A DNA stretch of 64,000 nt from Nocardia aurea (GTDB taxonomy: Bacteria; Actinomycetota; Actinomycetes; Mycobacteriales; Mycobacteriaceae), in assembly GCF_003123685.1 (NCBI RefSeq), contig NZ_QCYJ01000003.1, forward strand, positions 1 through 64,000, given 5' to 3'. Positions 34,829-43,560 of this stretch are shown here, piece by piece (position 1 is the first letter of the stretch; every line of letters starts with the position of its first letter). The translations under genes and the position numbers were made by a program. Below the pieces are notes generated by a model that was not told where the DNA came from, searched no databases, and saw only the letters and a list, made by a program, of their open reading frames with translations.

Positions 34829-35545
34829 TCAGCTCACGGCCGACAGAGCTTCTTCGATGAGGGCGACGACCTCCGACGGCGCGGCGATCATCACCAGGTG
34901 TGGTGCGTCGATCTCGACGACCTTTCGAAGTCCTGCCCGCTGGTAGCCGAAGCGTTCGACGTCGGGGTTGATGGTGTGGTCATTGCGGCTCACGATTCCC
35001 CAGCCGGGTTTCGTCTTCCATGCCGCCGCCGAGGCGGCCTCGCCGAAAGCCGCCGCGGCCAGCGGTCGTTGGGAGACGGCGAGTACCTCGGCGTCTTCCC
35101 GGGGGATGCCGCCCGCGAAGATTTCGTGGAAGGTCTTGATGTCGACCGAGACATCGGTGCCCGGCTCCGCACCCTCGATCGGGAACGGCGAGTACACGAG
35201 GTTGGCGGCGAGGTCGGAATCAGGGAACCTGCCCTGCAACTCACCGAGGCTCTCGCCCACCTCCAACGCGTATCCGGAGACGTAGACCAGGCCGACGACA
35301 TTCTCGGCGACACCGGCGACGGTCATCACCGCGCCGCCGTAGGAATGGCCGACGAGAAGTACCGGGCCCTGGATCTGTTCGACGAACGACCGGATGTAGG
35401 CGGAATCGCCGATCAGGCTGCGGTTGGGTACCGGCGGGACGCGCACGGTGTGACCGTTGTCGAGCAGGCGCCGGGTCACCGGAGCCCAGCTGGCGCCGTC
35501 GGCGAACGCTCCGTGGAGGAGAACGATTGTGGGTTCGACAGTCAT
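34829..35545 (-). CDS. Alpha/beta hydrolase, esterase type
   Basis: A 238-residue enzyme. Motifs: LLHGAFADGASWAPV (oxyanion HG), the nucleophile elbow LVGHSYGGAVM with Ser about 67, and the C-terminal histidine in EIDAPHLVMIAAP. The short cap and PVPNRSLIGDSAYIRSFVEQ segment match the small methylesterase/salicylate-esterase-like family common in actinobacteria. The triad looks complete, unlike the homologue at 32810. Substrate unknown. Confidence 0.85.
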   Translation of the reverse strand: MTVEPTIVLLHGAFADGASWAPVTRRLLDNGHTVRVPPVPNRSLIGDSAYIRSFVEQIQGPVLLVGHSYGGAVMTVAGVAENVVGLVYVSGYALEVGESLGELQGRFPDSDLAANLVYSPFPIEGAEPGTDVSVDIKTFHEIFAGGIPREDAEVLAVSQRPLAAAAFGEAASAAAWKTKPGWGIVSRNDHTINPDVERFGYQRAGLRKVVEIDAPHLVMIAAPSEVVALIEEALSAVS

Positions 35546-35679
35546 GACGAGCTCCTGTGGTTCGGGTGGAGGAGAGGTGCTATCGATTGCGCACCCGGCC
35601 TCGCCAAGGCTCGGAGGAGCGTGCGAGACCGGGGGAGCGGGAACGACGTGGCCGGTAGGTGGGGAAACGAGTGCGGCTG

Positions 35680-36501
35680 TTACTCCGCGATGAATTTCAG
35701 GATGTCGGTGTCCAAGGCCTTCTGATAAGCGCCGTAGATTCCGTGCGGTGCGCCGGGGTAGACCTCGAGGCGGCCGTTCTGGACGAGCTCGATGGATTTC
35801 TTCGCCGCGGCCGCGATGGGAACGATCTGGTCGTCGTCACCCTGTGCGATGAGGATCGGGACGTCGAGCGCCTCGAGATCCTCGGTGAAGTCGGTTTCGG
35901 AGAACGCCTTCACGCAGTCGTAGGCGGCGGCCAGGTTGACCAGCATTCCCTGGCGCCAGAAATCGTCCTTCGCACCCTGCGAGACATTCGACCCCTCGCG
36001 GTTCGCGCCGAAGAAGGTTTCGGCCAGGTCCCGGTAGAACTGCGAACGATCCTCGAGGACGCCGCTCCGGATGCCGCCGAACACCTCGATGGGCGTGCCC
36101 TCGGGATTGGTGTCGGATTTCACCATGATCGGCGGCACCGCGCCCGCCGTGATCACCTTGACGACCCGGCCGCTGCCGTGGCGCGCGGCGTAGCGAACCA
36201 CTTCGCCGCCACCGGTGGAGTGTCCGATGAGCACCAGATCTCTCAGGTCCAGTGCCTCGACGAGTTCGGCGAGGTCCCTGGCGTAGGTGTCCATGTCGTT
36301 GCCCCGGTAGGTCTTCGAGGAGCGGCCGTGGCCGCGGCGGTCGTGGGCGATCGCGCGGTAGCCCGCGTCGGCCAGTAGTTTCAGCTCGACCTGCCAGGCA
36401 TCCGAGGACAGCGGCCAGCCGTGGCTCAACAGCACGGGCTGCCCGCTTCCCTGCTCGGTGTAGTAGATCTGGGTGCCGTCGGTGGTGGTGATGTAAGGCA
36501 T
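35680..36501 (-). CDS. Alpha/beta hydrolase, non-heme chloroperoxidase/arylesterase type
   Basis: A 273-residue enzyme from ATG 36501. Family motifs are TTDGTQIYYTEQGSGQPVLL, SHGWPLSSDAWQ, DRRGHGRSSK, the nucleophile LIGHSTGGGEVVRYAARHG and the final GAPHGIYGAYQ histidine. Asp lies in LIAQGDDDQIVP. This is the classical cofactor-free haloperoxidase/esterase architecture; the peroxidase reaction is a side activity. Length is normal. Possibly co-transcribed with the hydrolase ending at 34829. Confidence 0.9.
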   Translation of the reverse strand: MPYITTTDGTQIYYTEQGSGQPVLLSHGWPLSSDAWQVELKLLADAGYRAIAHDRRGHGRSSKTYRGNDMDTYARDLAELVEALDLRDLVLIGHSTGGGEVVRYAARHGSGRVVKVITAGAVPPIMVKSDTNPEGTPIEVFGGIRSGVLEDRSQFYRDLAETFFGANREGSNVSQGAKDDFWRQGMLVNLAAAYDCVKAFSETDFTEDLEALDVPILIAQGDDDQIVPIAAAAKKSIELVQNGRLEVYPGAPHGIYGAYQKALDTDILKFIAE

Positions 36502-36729
36502 GGTGTCCTCCCGCGATTGACGCTCAACTCGTGAGAACAACACTCGTCCGGCCGGGGCGCGAGGTCGTCGCTGCTGGCGGCCAATCCGGGGGAGGGGTTT
36601 CGGCGGGTGGATATACCGGCTAGCCGGGTAGACCGGTGCCGAACAGTGCGTCGCGCGCGGTTTCGCGGGTGCCCGTGTCGTAGACGGAGGTAACGCCGAG
36701 ACGGGGCGAGCGCGGTGTTGGTCCGTGTG

Positions 36730-38583
36730 TCAGATCTCGGCCGCGACGGGTATCCGCGCGGCCAGCGTCGTCCCGATGCCGGGCGGACTCGAGATCGTCA
36801 AAGTCCCACCGACAGTATCGATTCGGTCGTGCAACCCGATGAGGCCGGACCCGCGGGCGGGGTCGGCGCCACCGACACCGTCGTCGATGACGGTCAGCTC
36901 GAGCACACCGCTGTCGGCCACCGCCGAAACCGCGACAGCGGTGGCGCCCGCGTATTTCGCGGTGTTGGTCAGCGCCTCGGCGACGACGTAGTAGGCGGCG
37001 ACCTCCGCGGTGTCGGGTAGGCGTGCGGAGATCGCGATCGTCAGTGCGACCGGCACCGGTGACCGGCGGACCAGCGTCTTGAGCGCGGGACCGAGTCCAC
37101 CGCGCGACAGGATCGCGGGGTGGATTCCCCGGGACAACTCCTGTAGGTCCGTGTGCACCTGCGACAAGGTTTCCACGCTGCGATCCAGCCGATTGCGCAG
37201 ATCCTCCGACTCCGCCGCGACGGCGCTTCGAGCGGCGCGCAACTCGATGCCCAGCGAGACGATGCGCTGCTGAGCGCCGTCGTGCAGATCCCGTTCGATC
37301 ATTCGGCGGGCCTGGTCGGCCGCCGCGACGACACGTGCCCGTGAACGCGTCAGTTGAGTCCTGGTCTCGCTGTTGTACACGGCGGTGGCCACGAGGTCGG
37401 CGAAGTCGGTCACTCGGGCCTCCAGGTCGGAAGGGGGAACAGCGTCGGCGATGCCGATGACGATCGCACCCCAAGTTCGGCCGTCGATGTCGATCGGCAC
37501 GCCGAGCCCGGAACGGAAATCCCGCTGATCCAGGCGCTCGGCGATGGGGCCACTCGCGTCGGCGTAATCGATGGACACCGGCTTGCCCGTGGCTCGGACG
37601 ATGGTGCTCGCGTTGTGGCCGCCCAGTTCGAGTCGCTCCCCCACCGTCAGACGGTGGTCGTCGGGACTGCCGTTCCATGCGGCGAGCACCACGCACGACT
37701 CGCCGTCGTAGCGCACCAGCGACACGTGTTCGACCCCGAGCCCCTCGGCGAGTTCGGTCGCCACGGCCGGGAACACGTCATCGGGCTCGCCGCGCCGCGC
37801 CACCAGTGTGGCGATCCGGCGCAGAGCAGCCTGCTGACGTGCCAGGGTCTCGGAGTGTTCGTTGAGTTCGTGGCGGTCGTTGGCCGCGGCGAGCAACGCT
37901 TCGAGGGCGGGCACGATACGCCGGACCCGGCGCGCGTCGGACGCCGTGAGGTCGGTGGGCACCAGCAAGGTTCCCGCCGGGGTTTCTCCGTCGTGCAGCA
38001 TGATGCGCTGCTGCCCTGGCGCCACCGGCAGGTCGGCGGGTCCCAGCACGGCGTATGGCGGCGGTAGATCGAGAACCTCGGTCAGCCGGGCGCCCGCGGC
38101 CTCGAACATCCTCGATGAGATCGGCTCACGCAGCATGGTCCGCGCGAAGGCCGCCAACATGTCCGCTTCTCGGCGCCGCTGGTCGGATTCGGTGGCGCGA
38201 AGTCGCGATTGGCCGACGAGGACATTGGTCAACAACGCGAGCGTGGTGAACACGAGGAGCGCCGGAACCAGGCTCTCGCTGTTCTCCGACACATGGACGT
38301 AGGCGTAGGCGGCGGCACTGGCGAGCGAGGTGGCGATCGCGATCCCGAAACCCCACCCCGCCGACACCACCAGCACACCGAAGAGAAAGACCGCGCCGAA
38401 CGCGCTGTCGGGAGCGAGGCGCTCGAGCAGATGCACGACCAGCACCTCGATCGCGATCACGCCGACCGCTGTGGCGATACCCCAGGCCCGCGGTGGCGTC
38501 CTCGGACGCAGCACCGTGGCGAGGAGACGATCGCGCCGAGTCCCGGCGTCGTGATCACCACCGCCCTCGCCGGTGGTGGTCAC
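36730..38583 (-). CDS. Membrane sensor histidine kinase with GAF domain
   Basis: About 617 residues from GTG 38583; the upstream open frame is Arg-rich and not convincing. N-terminal helices (AWGIATAVGVIAIEVLVVHL, AFGAVFLFGVLVVSAGWGFG, LVPALLVFTTLALLTNVLVG) form a DUF4118-like sensor. A GAF domain (about 290-420: VARRGEPDDVFPAVATELAE, SLVRYDGESCVVLAAWNGSP, GLGVPIDIDGRTWGAIVIG) follows. The kinase core is HisKA_3 type with phospho-acceptor His in ERDLHDGAQQR (near residue 435) and HATPase motifs DDGVGGAD and GSGLIGLHDRID. It should phosphorylate NarL-type regulators. Two candidate partners lie immediately upstream in coordinates 38698-39774. Confidence 0.9.
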   Translation of the reverse strand: MTTTGEGGGDHDAGTRRDRLLATVLRPRTPPRAWGIATAVGVIAIEVLVVHLLERLAPDSAFGAVFLFGVLVVSAGWGFGIAIATSLASAAAYAYVHVSENSESLVPALLVFTTLALLTNVLVGQSRLRATESDQRRREADMLAAFARTMLREPISSRMFEAAGARLTEVLDLPPPYAVLGPADLPVAPGQQRIMLHDGETPAGTLLVPTDLTASDARRVRRIVPALEALLAAANDRHELNEHSETLARQQAALRRIATLVARRGEPDDVFPAVATELAEGLGVEHVSLVRYDGESCVVLAAWNGSPDDHRLTVGERLELGGHNASTIVRATGKPVSIDYADASGPIAERLDQRDFRSGLGVPIDIDGRTWGAIVIGIADAVPPSDLEARVTDFADLVATAVYNSETRTQLTRSRARVVAAADQARRMIERDLHDGAQQRIVSLGIELRAARSAVAAESEDLRNRLDRSVETLSQVHTDLQELSRGIHPAILSRGGLGPALKTLVRRSPVPVALTIAISARLPDTAEVAAYYVVAEALTNTAKYAGATAVAVSAVADSGVLELTVIDDGVGGADPARGSGLIGLHDRIDTVGGTLTISSPPGIGTTLAARIPVAAEI

Positions 38584-38697
38584 CGCGGTGGCCGATGGTG
38601 ACGCAGCCCGATCATTGGTCCTCGCACATGGCGATGGTAGGTCGTCGCGCCGCGCGCCGCCCACGCGACGGAATCTTCCGGCTAGCGGTAATGCCTC

Positions 38698-39108
38698 GTG
38701 GGGGTGTTGTCTGACACCCTCGAAAGGGTGAACCCTGCTGCCCATCGCTGTCTCATAGTCGACGACAGCACCGCCTTCTGCCTCGCGGCACGCGAGATGC
38801 TGGAGTCCGCGGGGATGACGGTGGTGGGCACGGCATCGACCCTCGCGACGGCGGTGGAGTCGGCGCGGGCGACGCGCCCCGATCTGATCCTCGCGGATAT
38901 CGACCTGGGCGGTGAGAGCGGATTCGACGTGGTCGAGGCCCTGCATGCCACTGATCCGCTCGCGATGGTCATCCTGGTCTCGACGCACGACGAAGAGGAT
39001 TTCGCCGAGATGGTCGAGTCCAGTTCGGCGATCGGCTTTCTTCCGAAGTTCGAGCTGTCCGCCGAGTTGATCGTGAACATGGCCTCGCGAAGCAGTTCGC
39101 GCGGTTGA
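38698..39108 (+). CDS. Single-domain response regulator (receiver only)
   Basis: A 136-residue receiver domain without output domain. Acidic pocket in CLIVDDSTAF, phospho-acceptor Asp in LILADIDLGGESGFDVVEAL, Thr/Ser switch in VILVSTHDEEDF, Lys in FLPKFELS. Starts GTG 38698 or GTG 38728. The start region contains two mutually exclusive hairpins (GGGTGT/ACACCC 38702-38719 and CACCCT/AGGGTG 38715-38730). It is divergent from the histidine kinase and convergent with the next regulator. Probably a phosphate sink or shuttle for the kinase. Confidence 0.85.
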   Translation: MGVLSDTLERVNPAAHRCLIVDDSTAFCLAAREMLESAGMTVVGTASTLATAVESARATRPDLILADIDLGGESGFDVVEALHATDPLAMVILVSTHDEEDFAEMVESSSAIGFLPKFELSAELIVNMASRSSSRG

Positions 39109-39114
39109 TCGCCC

Positions 39115-39774
39115 TCAGGAGATCGCGTCCAGATACAGGATCACCGCGCGGACCCGGCGATGGTCCTCGGTCGTCTCGCTCAGATTCAGTTTGTTGAGAA
39201 TGCTCCGCACGTGTTTCTCGACGGTTCCCTCGGTGATCCACAGGCGTTTGCCGATGCCGGAATTCGACAGTCCCTCGGCCATCAGCGTGAGTACGTCGCG
39301 CTCGCGGGCGCTCAGCGCTGCCAGCGGATCGTCGCGGCGCTGCGCGGCGATCAACTCGTGGACCAGCGCGGGATCGATGACCGACCCGCCGTTGGCCACG
39401 CGACCGAGCGTGTCGACGAAGTCTGCGATGTCGGTGACGCGGCTCTTGAGCAGATAGCCGATTCCGCGCCCGCCGTCGAGGAGTTCGAGCGCGTGATCGA
39501 CTTCGACATGCGCCGACAGGAGCAGCATGGCCACCGACGGGAACTCCGCGCGAATCCGCTTGGCCGCCTCGAGACCTTCGGCGGTGTGGGTCGGCGGCAT
39601 CCGGATATCGATGATCGCGAGTCGCGGCTGGGCCTCGCGCACCAACGCCAGGAGTTCGTCGCCGTCGCCCGCCTGTCCGACGACATCGAGGCCCGACCGG
39701 GTCAGCAGGCTCGACACACCTTCACGGAGCAACACGTCGTCATCTGCCACCACTACCGACAGTCCCGCCACCAC
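39115..39774 (-). CDS. NarL/FixJ-family response regulator
   Basis: A 219-residue two-domain regulator. Receiver: VVVADDDVLLREGVSSLLTR (acidic pair), Asp in LAIIDIRMPPTHTAEGLEAA, Ser in LLLSAHVEVDHA, Lys in GYLLKSRV. The LuxR output domain has LSARERDVLTLMAEGLSNSG, ITEGTVEKHVRSILNKLNL. Together with the histidine kinase it forms a plausible two-component system. The gene ends six bases from the receiver-only gene on the other strand. Confidence 0.92.
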   Translation of the reverse strand: MVAGLSVVVADDDVLLREGVSSLLTRSGLDVVGQAGDGDELLALVREAQPRLAIIDIRMPPTHTAEGLEAAKRIRAEFPSVAMLLLSAHVEVDHALELLDGGRGIGYLLKSRVTDIADFVDTLGRVANGGSVIDPALVHELIAAQRRDDPLAALSARERDVLTLMAEGLSNSGIGKRLWITEGTVEKHVRSILNKLNLSETTEDHRRVRAVILYLDAIS

Positions 39775-40241
39775 CGCGTCCTTCCGCTACCGTTCGACCT
39801 CGATCCTAGTGCGGCGTTGCCGCGGTGTTGCCGGTGGTGGCGGGAAGCGTCGACCTCGACCTTCCCGAAGTTTCTACGCGTCGGCGTGCCGGAACGGGGT
39901 CGTGCGCGGAGCAGGCCGACCCGGCTGATGAGCCTGTTCGGGAGAGCGGGAACCGCCGATACAGCACCTCGAACTCCGCGCGGGATCTCCCGGATTCGCA
40001 TCAGCGGTTACCGGATCGATTTCCCTGATCGTGACGGCATCGAGTTCTGTACGGCCGAGCTGGCGCGGTCGTGGGCCGCGGCGCGTTCGATACCTGCCAT
40101 CCGACCTCGTGGTCTCCGGTGACCGCAATGATCAGGAATCGAGAAGCGCTGGTCGTCAGGTCGTCGCTAGCGTCATGACACCGAGGTTCATCCGGTATCC
40201 CACCGCGCACGGGCCGCACGAAACACACCGAGGAGATCTCG
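39775..40241. other. Intergenic region
   Basis: No convincing gene. A plus-strand frame 39928-40122 (ISRIRISGYRIDFPDRDGIE, FCTAELARSWAAARS) has some protein character but no start signal. Confidence 0.35.
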
Positions 40242-40679
40242 ATGACCTGGAGCAAGCCGACCCGGCAGATCCACCGCTGGATCGCTGTCGCCTTCGTGGC
40301 GAGTATCGCCGTCACCGTCGTCGCGTTGGCGGCAGGAGGGCCGCAGTGGTTCACCTACCTGCCGCTGGCCCCGCTGGCGTTGCTTCTGTTCTCCGGGATC
40401 GCTCTGCTTGGGATCACCTATTCGACCGTGCGCCGCCGAAACGCCGAGGGCGCCGAAGGCCAACCCGTTTCGTTACTCCCACAGGTGCACCGCTGGTCGG
40501 GGATCATTTTCATTCTCACGATCCTGGCCACCTTCATTGCCCTGGCGCCCGCCGACCCCATCGTCTGGGTCTCCTACCTGCCCCTGATGCCCCTGGCCGT
40601 GCTCCTGATCACCGGCGTGTCCATGTTCGTGCAGCTGTACCGCGCGAGGCGACACGGCCTCGCACCTCAGCACGATTGA
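40242..40679 (+). CDS. Four-helix membrane protein with internal duplication
   Basis: A 145-residue protein of two similar halves. Half one: RQIHRWIAVAFVASIAVTVV, then QWFTYLPLAPLALLLFSGIA. Half two: PQVHRWSGIIFILTILATFI, then VWVSYLPLMPLAVLLITGVS. Each half has an HRW motif before helix 1 and YLPLxPLAxLL at the start of helix 2, so the gene arose by duplication of a two-helix unit. The paired histidines are reminiscent of b-type haem ligands, but that is speculation. Confidence 0.75.
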   Translation: MTWSKPTRQIHRWIAVAFVASIAVTVVALAAGGPQWFTYLPLAPLALLLFSGIALLGITYSTVRRRNAEGAEGQPVSLLPQVHRWSGIIFILTILATFIALAPADPIVWVSYLPLMPLAVLLITGVSMFVQLYRARRHGLAPQHD

Positions 40680-40818
40680 TCCGGGCGGAGCACACCGCGG
40701 CCGCGAGAGCGAGATGACCCTGATCTCCGCCGCCGGGAACCGTCCGGGACAGCGGCTCGTGGGGCCGGGGTACCGAAGGCTGATGCGGTCACCCCGGCCG
40801 GGTGAGTAGGGTGGCGGC

Positions 40819-41661
40819 ATGCAGGTCGGACAACCGAGCCTCACCGCGATGGCCGTGGCGCGGGCGCGAGCACAGCATCAGACCGCCGACGATCCGCAGG
40901 TGTTCACCGATCCGCTGGCCGAGCGGCTCGTCGGGGAAGCCCTCATGGGCGAGAGCCGGTTCGATATCGATCTCGATGCCGAGATGATTCGCCGTCGGCG
41001 GTTGTTGATCGCCGCGCGCAGCCGGTTCGCCGACGATGTGGCGAGTGCCGCCATCGGTCGCGGCGTCGCCCAGGTCGTGATCCTCGGCGCGGGCCTGGAC
41101 ACCACCGCCTACCGTAGGAACGGCGAGAACGCGCGCTTCTTCGAGGTCGACCATCCCGACACCCAGGTGTGGAAGCGGCACCGGTTGACCGAGGCAGGCA
41201 TCGATATCCCCCCGTCGCTGACTTTCGCGCCCGTTGATTTCGAACAGTCCACGCTCGCCTCGGGCTTGGCCGAGGCGGGTTTCGACCACACCCGGCCCGC
41301 CGTCTACCTGTGGCTCGGGGTCGTGATGTACCTGACCGAGCCGTCGATCGACGAAACCTTGCGCTATATCGCCGCCCAGGGCGGCGGCGCGGAGGTCGTC
41401 TTCGACTACATCTATCCGGTCGACACCGCTGACGCAGCGGGCATCGAGCAGCTGCGTGCCCGCGCGGAGCGGGTCGCCTCGGTCGGCGAACCCTGGATCA
41501 GCTTCTTCACCGTCGAGCAGATCACCGCCAAACTGACGTCCTTCGGCTTCACGCGTGTCGAGGACCGCACCACTGTGTCGACGCTGGCCTCCTACGGCGC
41601 CTCGATCCCCGAACTCGCCCCGGGCACCGTGACGCACATGATGCACGCCACCACGGTGTGA
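40819..41661 (+). CDS. Class I SAM-dependent methyltransferase (leucine carboxyl methyltransferase-like)
   Basis: A 280-residue member of the large actinobacterial family annotated as putative S-adenosylmethionine-dependent methyltransferases. Typical are the opening SLTAMAVARARAQHQTADDP, FTDPLAERLVGEAL, the SAM motif VVILGAGLDTTAYRR, FFEVDHPDTQVWKRHRL, and VYLWLGVVMYLTEPSIDETL. Substrate unknown. It stands alone. A distant relative is encoded at 62851 inside the biosynthetic cluster. Confidence 0.88.
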   Translation: MQVGQPSLTAMAVARARAQHQTADDPQVFTDPLAERLVGEALMGESRFDIDLDAEMIRRRRLLIAARSRFADDVASAAIGRGVAQVVILGAGLDTTAYRRNGENARFFEVDHPDTQVWKRHRLTEAGIDIPPSLTFAPVDFEQSTLASGLAEAGFDHTRPAVYLWLGVVMYLTEPSIDETLRYIAAQGGGAEVVFDYIYPVDTADAAGIEQLRARAERVASVGEPWISFFTVEQITAKLTSFGFTRVEDRTTVSTLASYGASIPELAPGTVTHMMHATTV

Positions 41662-41927
41662 GGCTGTCCGCGCGCCGGAGAAGTCCGCAGATCCGCGCGG
41701 TGGATGTCTTCGGTCGATCCGCGAGCTCACTCGTTGGGGGCCGGTTGTCGATTCGTAGCGCCCTCGACAGGCAGGTGCGGCAGGGATTCCCAGGTGTTCA
41801 CCGACTCGGCGGCGTCGAGCGCTACGACTCGCACATCGCGTAGTTGCGGTGCTGCACGGGGGAGGGGGCGCGCATCACCGTCGGTGCGGTTTCGCTCGGC
41901 GACACGCGTCGGGTCGGTTGTTCGCTG

Positions 41928-42788
41928 TCAGAGGTGGATGAAGGTGAAGCCCAGGGCGCGCAGGGCCGGAAGCGCGTCGATCATGCCGGCCGCGGTGCCC
42001 GATCGGGGTCTGTGCAGGTGTGCGAGCGAAATCGTTCCGGGGGTGGCGGTTCTCATGGCCGAGGCGACTTGTGTGGCCGTCGCCGTGGCGCCGTGGTCTG
42101 CGTTGAGGGTGAATCCGATCGGTGTTTCGCCGAGGTCTTCGATGATGGCGACGGCGATCTCGTCGTAGTGCGCGGTGCCCGCGCGGAAGAACCGGGGTGG
42201 GGTGCCGGTCAGTTCGGTCAGCCTGAGGTGGTTGGTCCAGACCTCCTCGGCGGCTTCCTGTGTCGATGTGGTGCCCGCGATACCGTAGGCGGCGCGTCCG
42301 GTCACCGACAGTGGTTTGTGTGCGGATCCGTGATTGGCCAGCTCGAAGAGCGGATTTGCGCCCAACTGCATGGTCCGCGCCGGATCGGCGTCGATCCATC
42401 GTCGGTTCAGGAACAAGGTCGCCGGAATCTGTTGCGCGACGAGAAAATCCACCAGGGCCTGATCGATCTCGTTGTTGCCCGGTCCGCCGCACGCGTCGAA
42501 GGTCAGCGCGATCTGATCGGCGGTCGGCGTGAAGGAACTGGTGATGCCGGGCAGCGCGACACCCCACTGCCGTGGTTGGGTGCCTGCGTGGCGGGCGGCG
42601 ACAGCGGCAGGTAGAGGCACCTGCGCCGACGCGGTGATGGGTACTGTCGTTGCTGTCGTGACGGGAGTGGCTGTACTGGTCAGGGTGATCGAATCACCGT
42701 GTGCGGTACCGCATCCGGCCGTGAGCGCGGCGGATGCGGCGATCCCGAACAGCCGCCGTCGCGACAGTTCTCTGTCAATCATCCGCAC
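41928..42788 (-). CDS. Polysaccharide deacetylase lipoprotein
   Basis: A 286-residue exported carbohydrate esterase (NodB/CE4 fold). The N-terminus combines a twin-Arg-like SRRRLFGIAASAAL with a lipobox TAGC, so the protein is probably lipid-anchored. The catalytic strand is IALTFDACGGPGN (catalytic Asp and metal Asp region), the H-x3-H metal site is NHGSAH, and later RFFRAGTAHYDE and ISLAHLHRP supply the remaining motifs. It probably removes acetyl groups from cell-wall glycan. Confidence 0.88.
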   Translation of the reverse strand: MRMIDRELSRRRLFGIAASAALTAGCGTAHGDSITLTSTATPVTTATTVPITASAQVPLPAAVAARHAGTQPRQWGVALPGITSSFTPTADQIALTFDACGGPGNNEIDQALVDFLVAQQIPATLFLNRRWIDADPARTMQLGANPLFELANHGSAHKPLSVTGRAAYGIAGTTSTQEAAEEVWTNHLRLTELTGTPPRFFRAGTAHYDEIAVAIIEDLGETPIGFTLNADHGATATATQVASAMRTATPGTISLAHLHRPRSGTAAGMIDALPALRALGFTFIHL

Positions 42789-43032
42789 TCCCGCGTGATC
42801 GGCCTCGATCGAGGTTATGGGATCTGAACCGCGCAGCGGGAAACCATGATGAACGACCGGGTGACGTCGTGTTTGCCATTTGATTGCAGATAGCCCGGGT
42901 GGTTCTGCCGGTGAATATCGGCGACTGTCTGTGACGGTGCAGCCGTGATCAGGTGCCGGGGTGCGTCGAGGTGATCACCTACCGAATCGACCATCCGGGT
43001 GCAACTGCTCGCCCGCTGTATCGCGATGCTGT

Positions 43033-43488
43033 TCATTCTCGTGGGCTGAGAACAACCAGGGGGATCTGGCGCGCGGTTCGCTTCTGGTAGGTCTCGTATC
43101 CCGGATAGGCAGCGAGAACCTGCGGCCACCGCTGTTCGCGCTCCTGAGGGGTGAGGACACGGGCGGTCATGGGTTGTTCGGCACCGTGCTGGAAAGATAC
43201 CTCGACCTCGGGATCGGCACACAGGTTGTGGAACCAGTCCGGCGAGATGTCGTCGCCGCCCCGCGAGGCGACGATCAGGTAGCTGCCGTTCTCCACGACG
43301 GGAACGGTGAGGATCACGATGCGCGGCAACCCTGTTCGCCGTCCCCTGGTGGTGAGAGCGAGGGTGGGCATCTTCTTGAATCGAGTGCCGACGCGGCCGC
43401 CGCTGAGGTCGAGCAGTTTGCGGTGGGTGGTGGTCACGGTCTTCAGGTACAGATCGGTGGCTGTGCGCAAGCGGCGGGTACGGGGCAC
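43033..43488 (-). CDS. Deazaflavin-dependent (Ddn-like) nitroreductase family protein
   Basis: A 151-residue split-barrel protein of the family of mycobacterial Ddn, which uses coenzyme F420. Motifs are MPTLALTTRGRRTGLPRIVI (the TxGRxTGxxR phosphate-binding region), SYLIVASRGGDDISPDWFHN (the GG...P.W...N motif) and WPQVLAAYPGYETYQKRT. A homologue lies at 48623. Small molecule substrate unknown. Confidence 0.9.
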   Translation of the reverse strand: MPRTRRLRTATDLYLKTVTTTHRKLLDLSGGRVGTRFKKMPTLALTTRGRRTGLPRIVILTVPVVENGSYLIVASRGGDDISPDWFHNLCADPEVEVSFQHGAEQPMTARVLTPQEREQRWPQVLAAYPGYETYQKRTARQIPLVVLSPRE

Positions 43489-43560
43489 GGGTACTCCTGG
43501 GGCGGCGGGAATCGTCGAGAGCGATGGTCCGGATCCGACTTGCGAGCGGCCAGTGAGACG

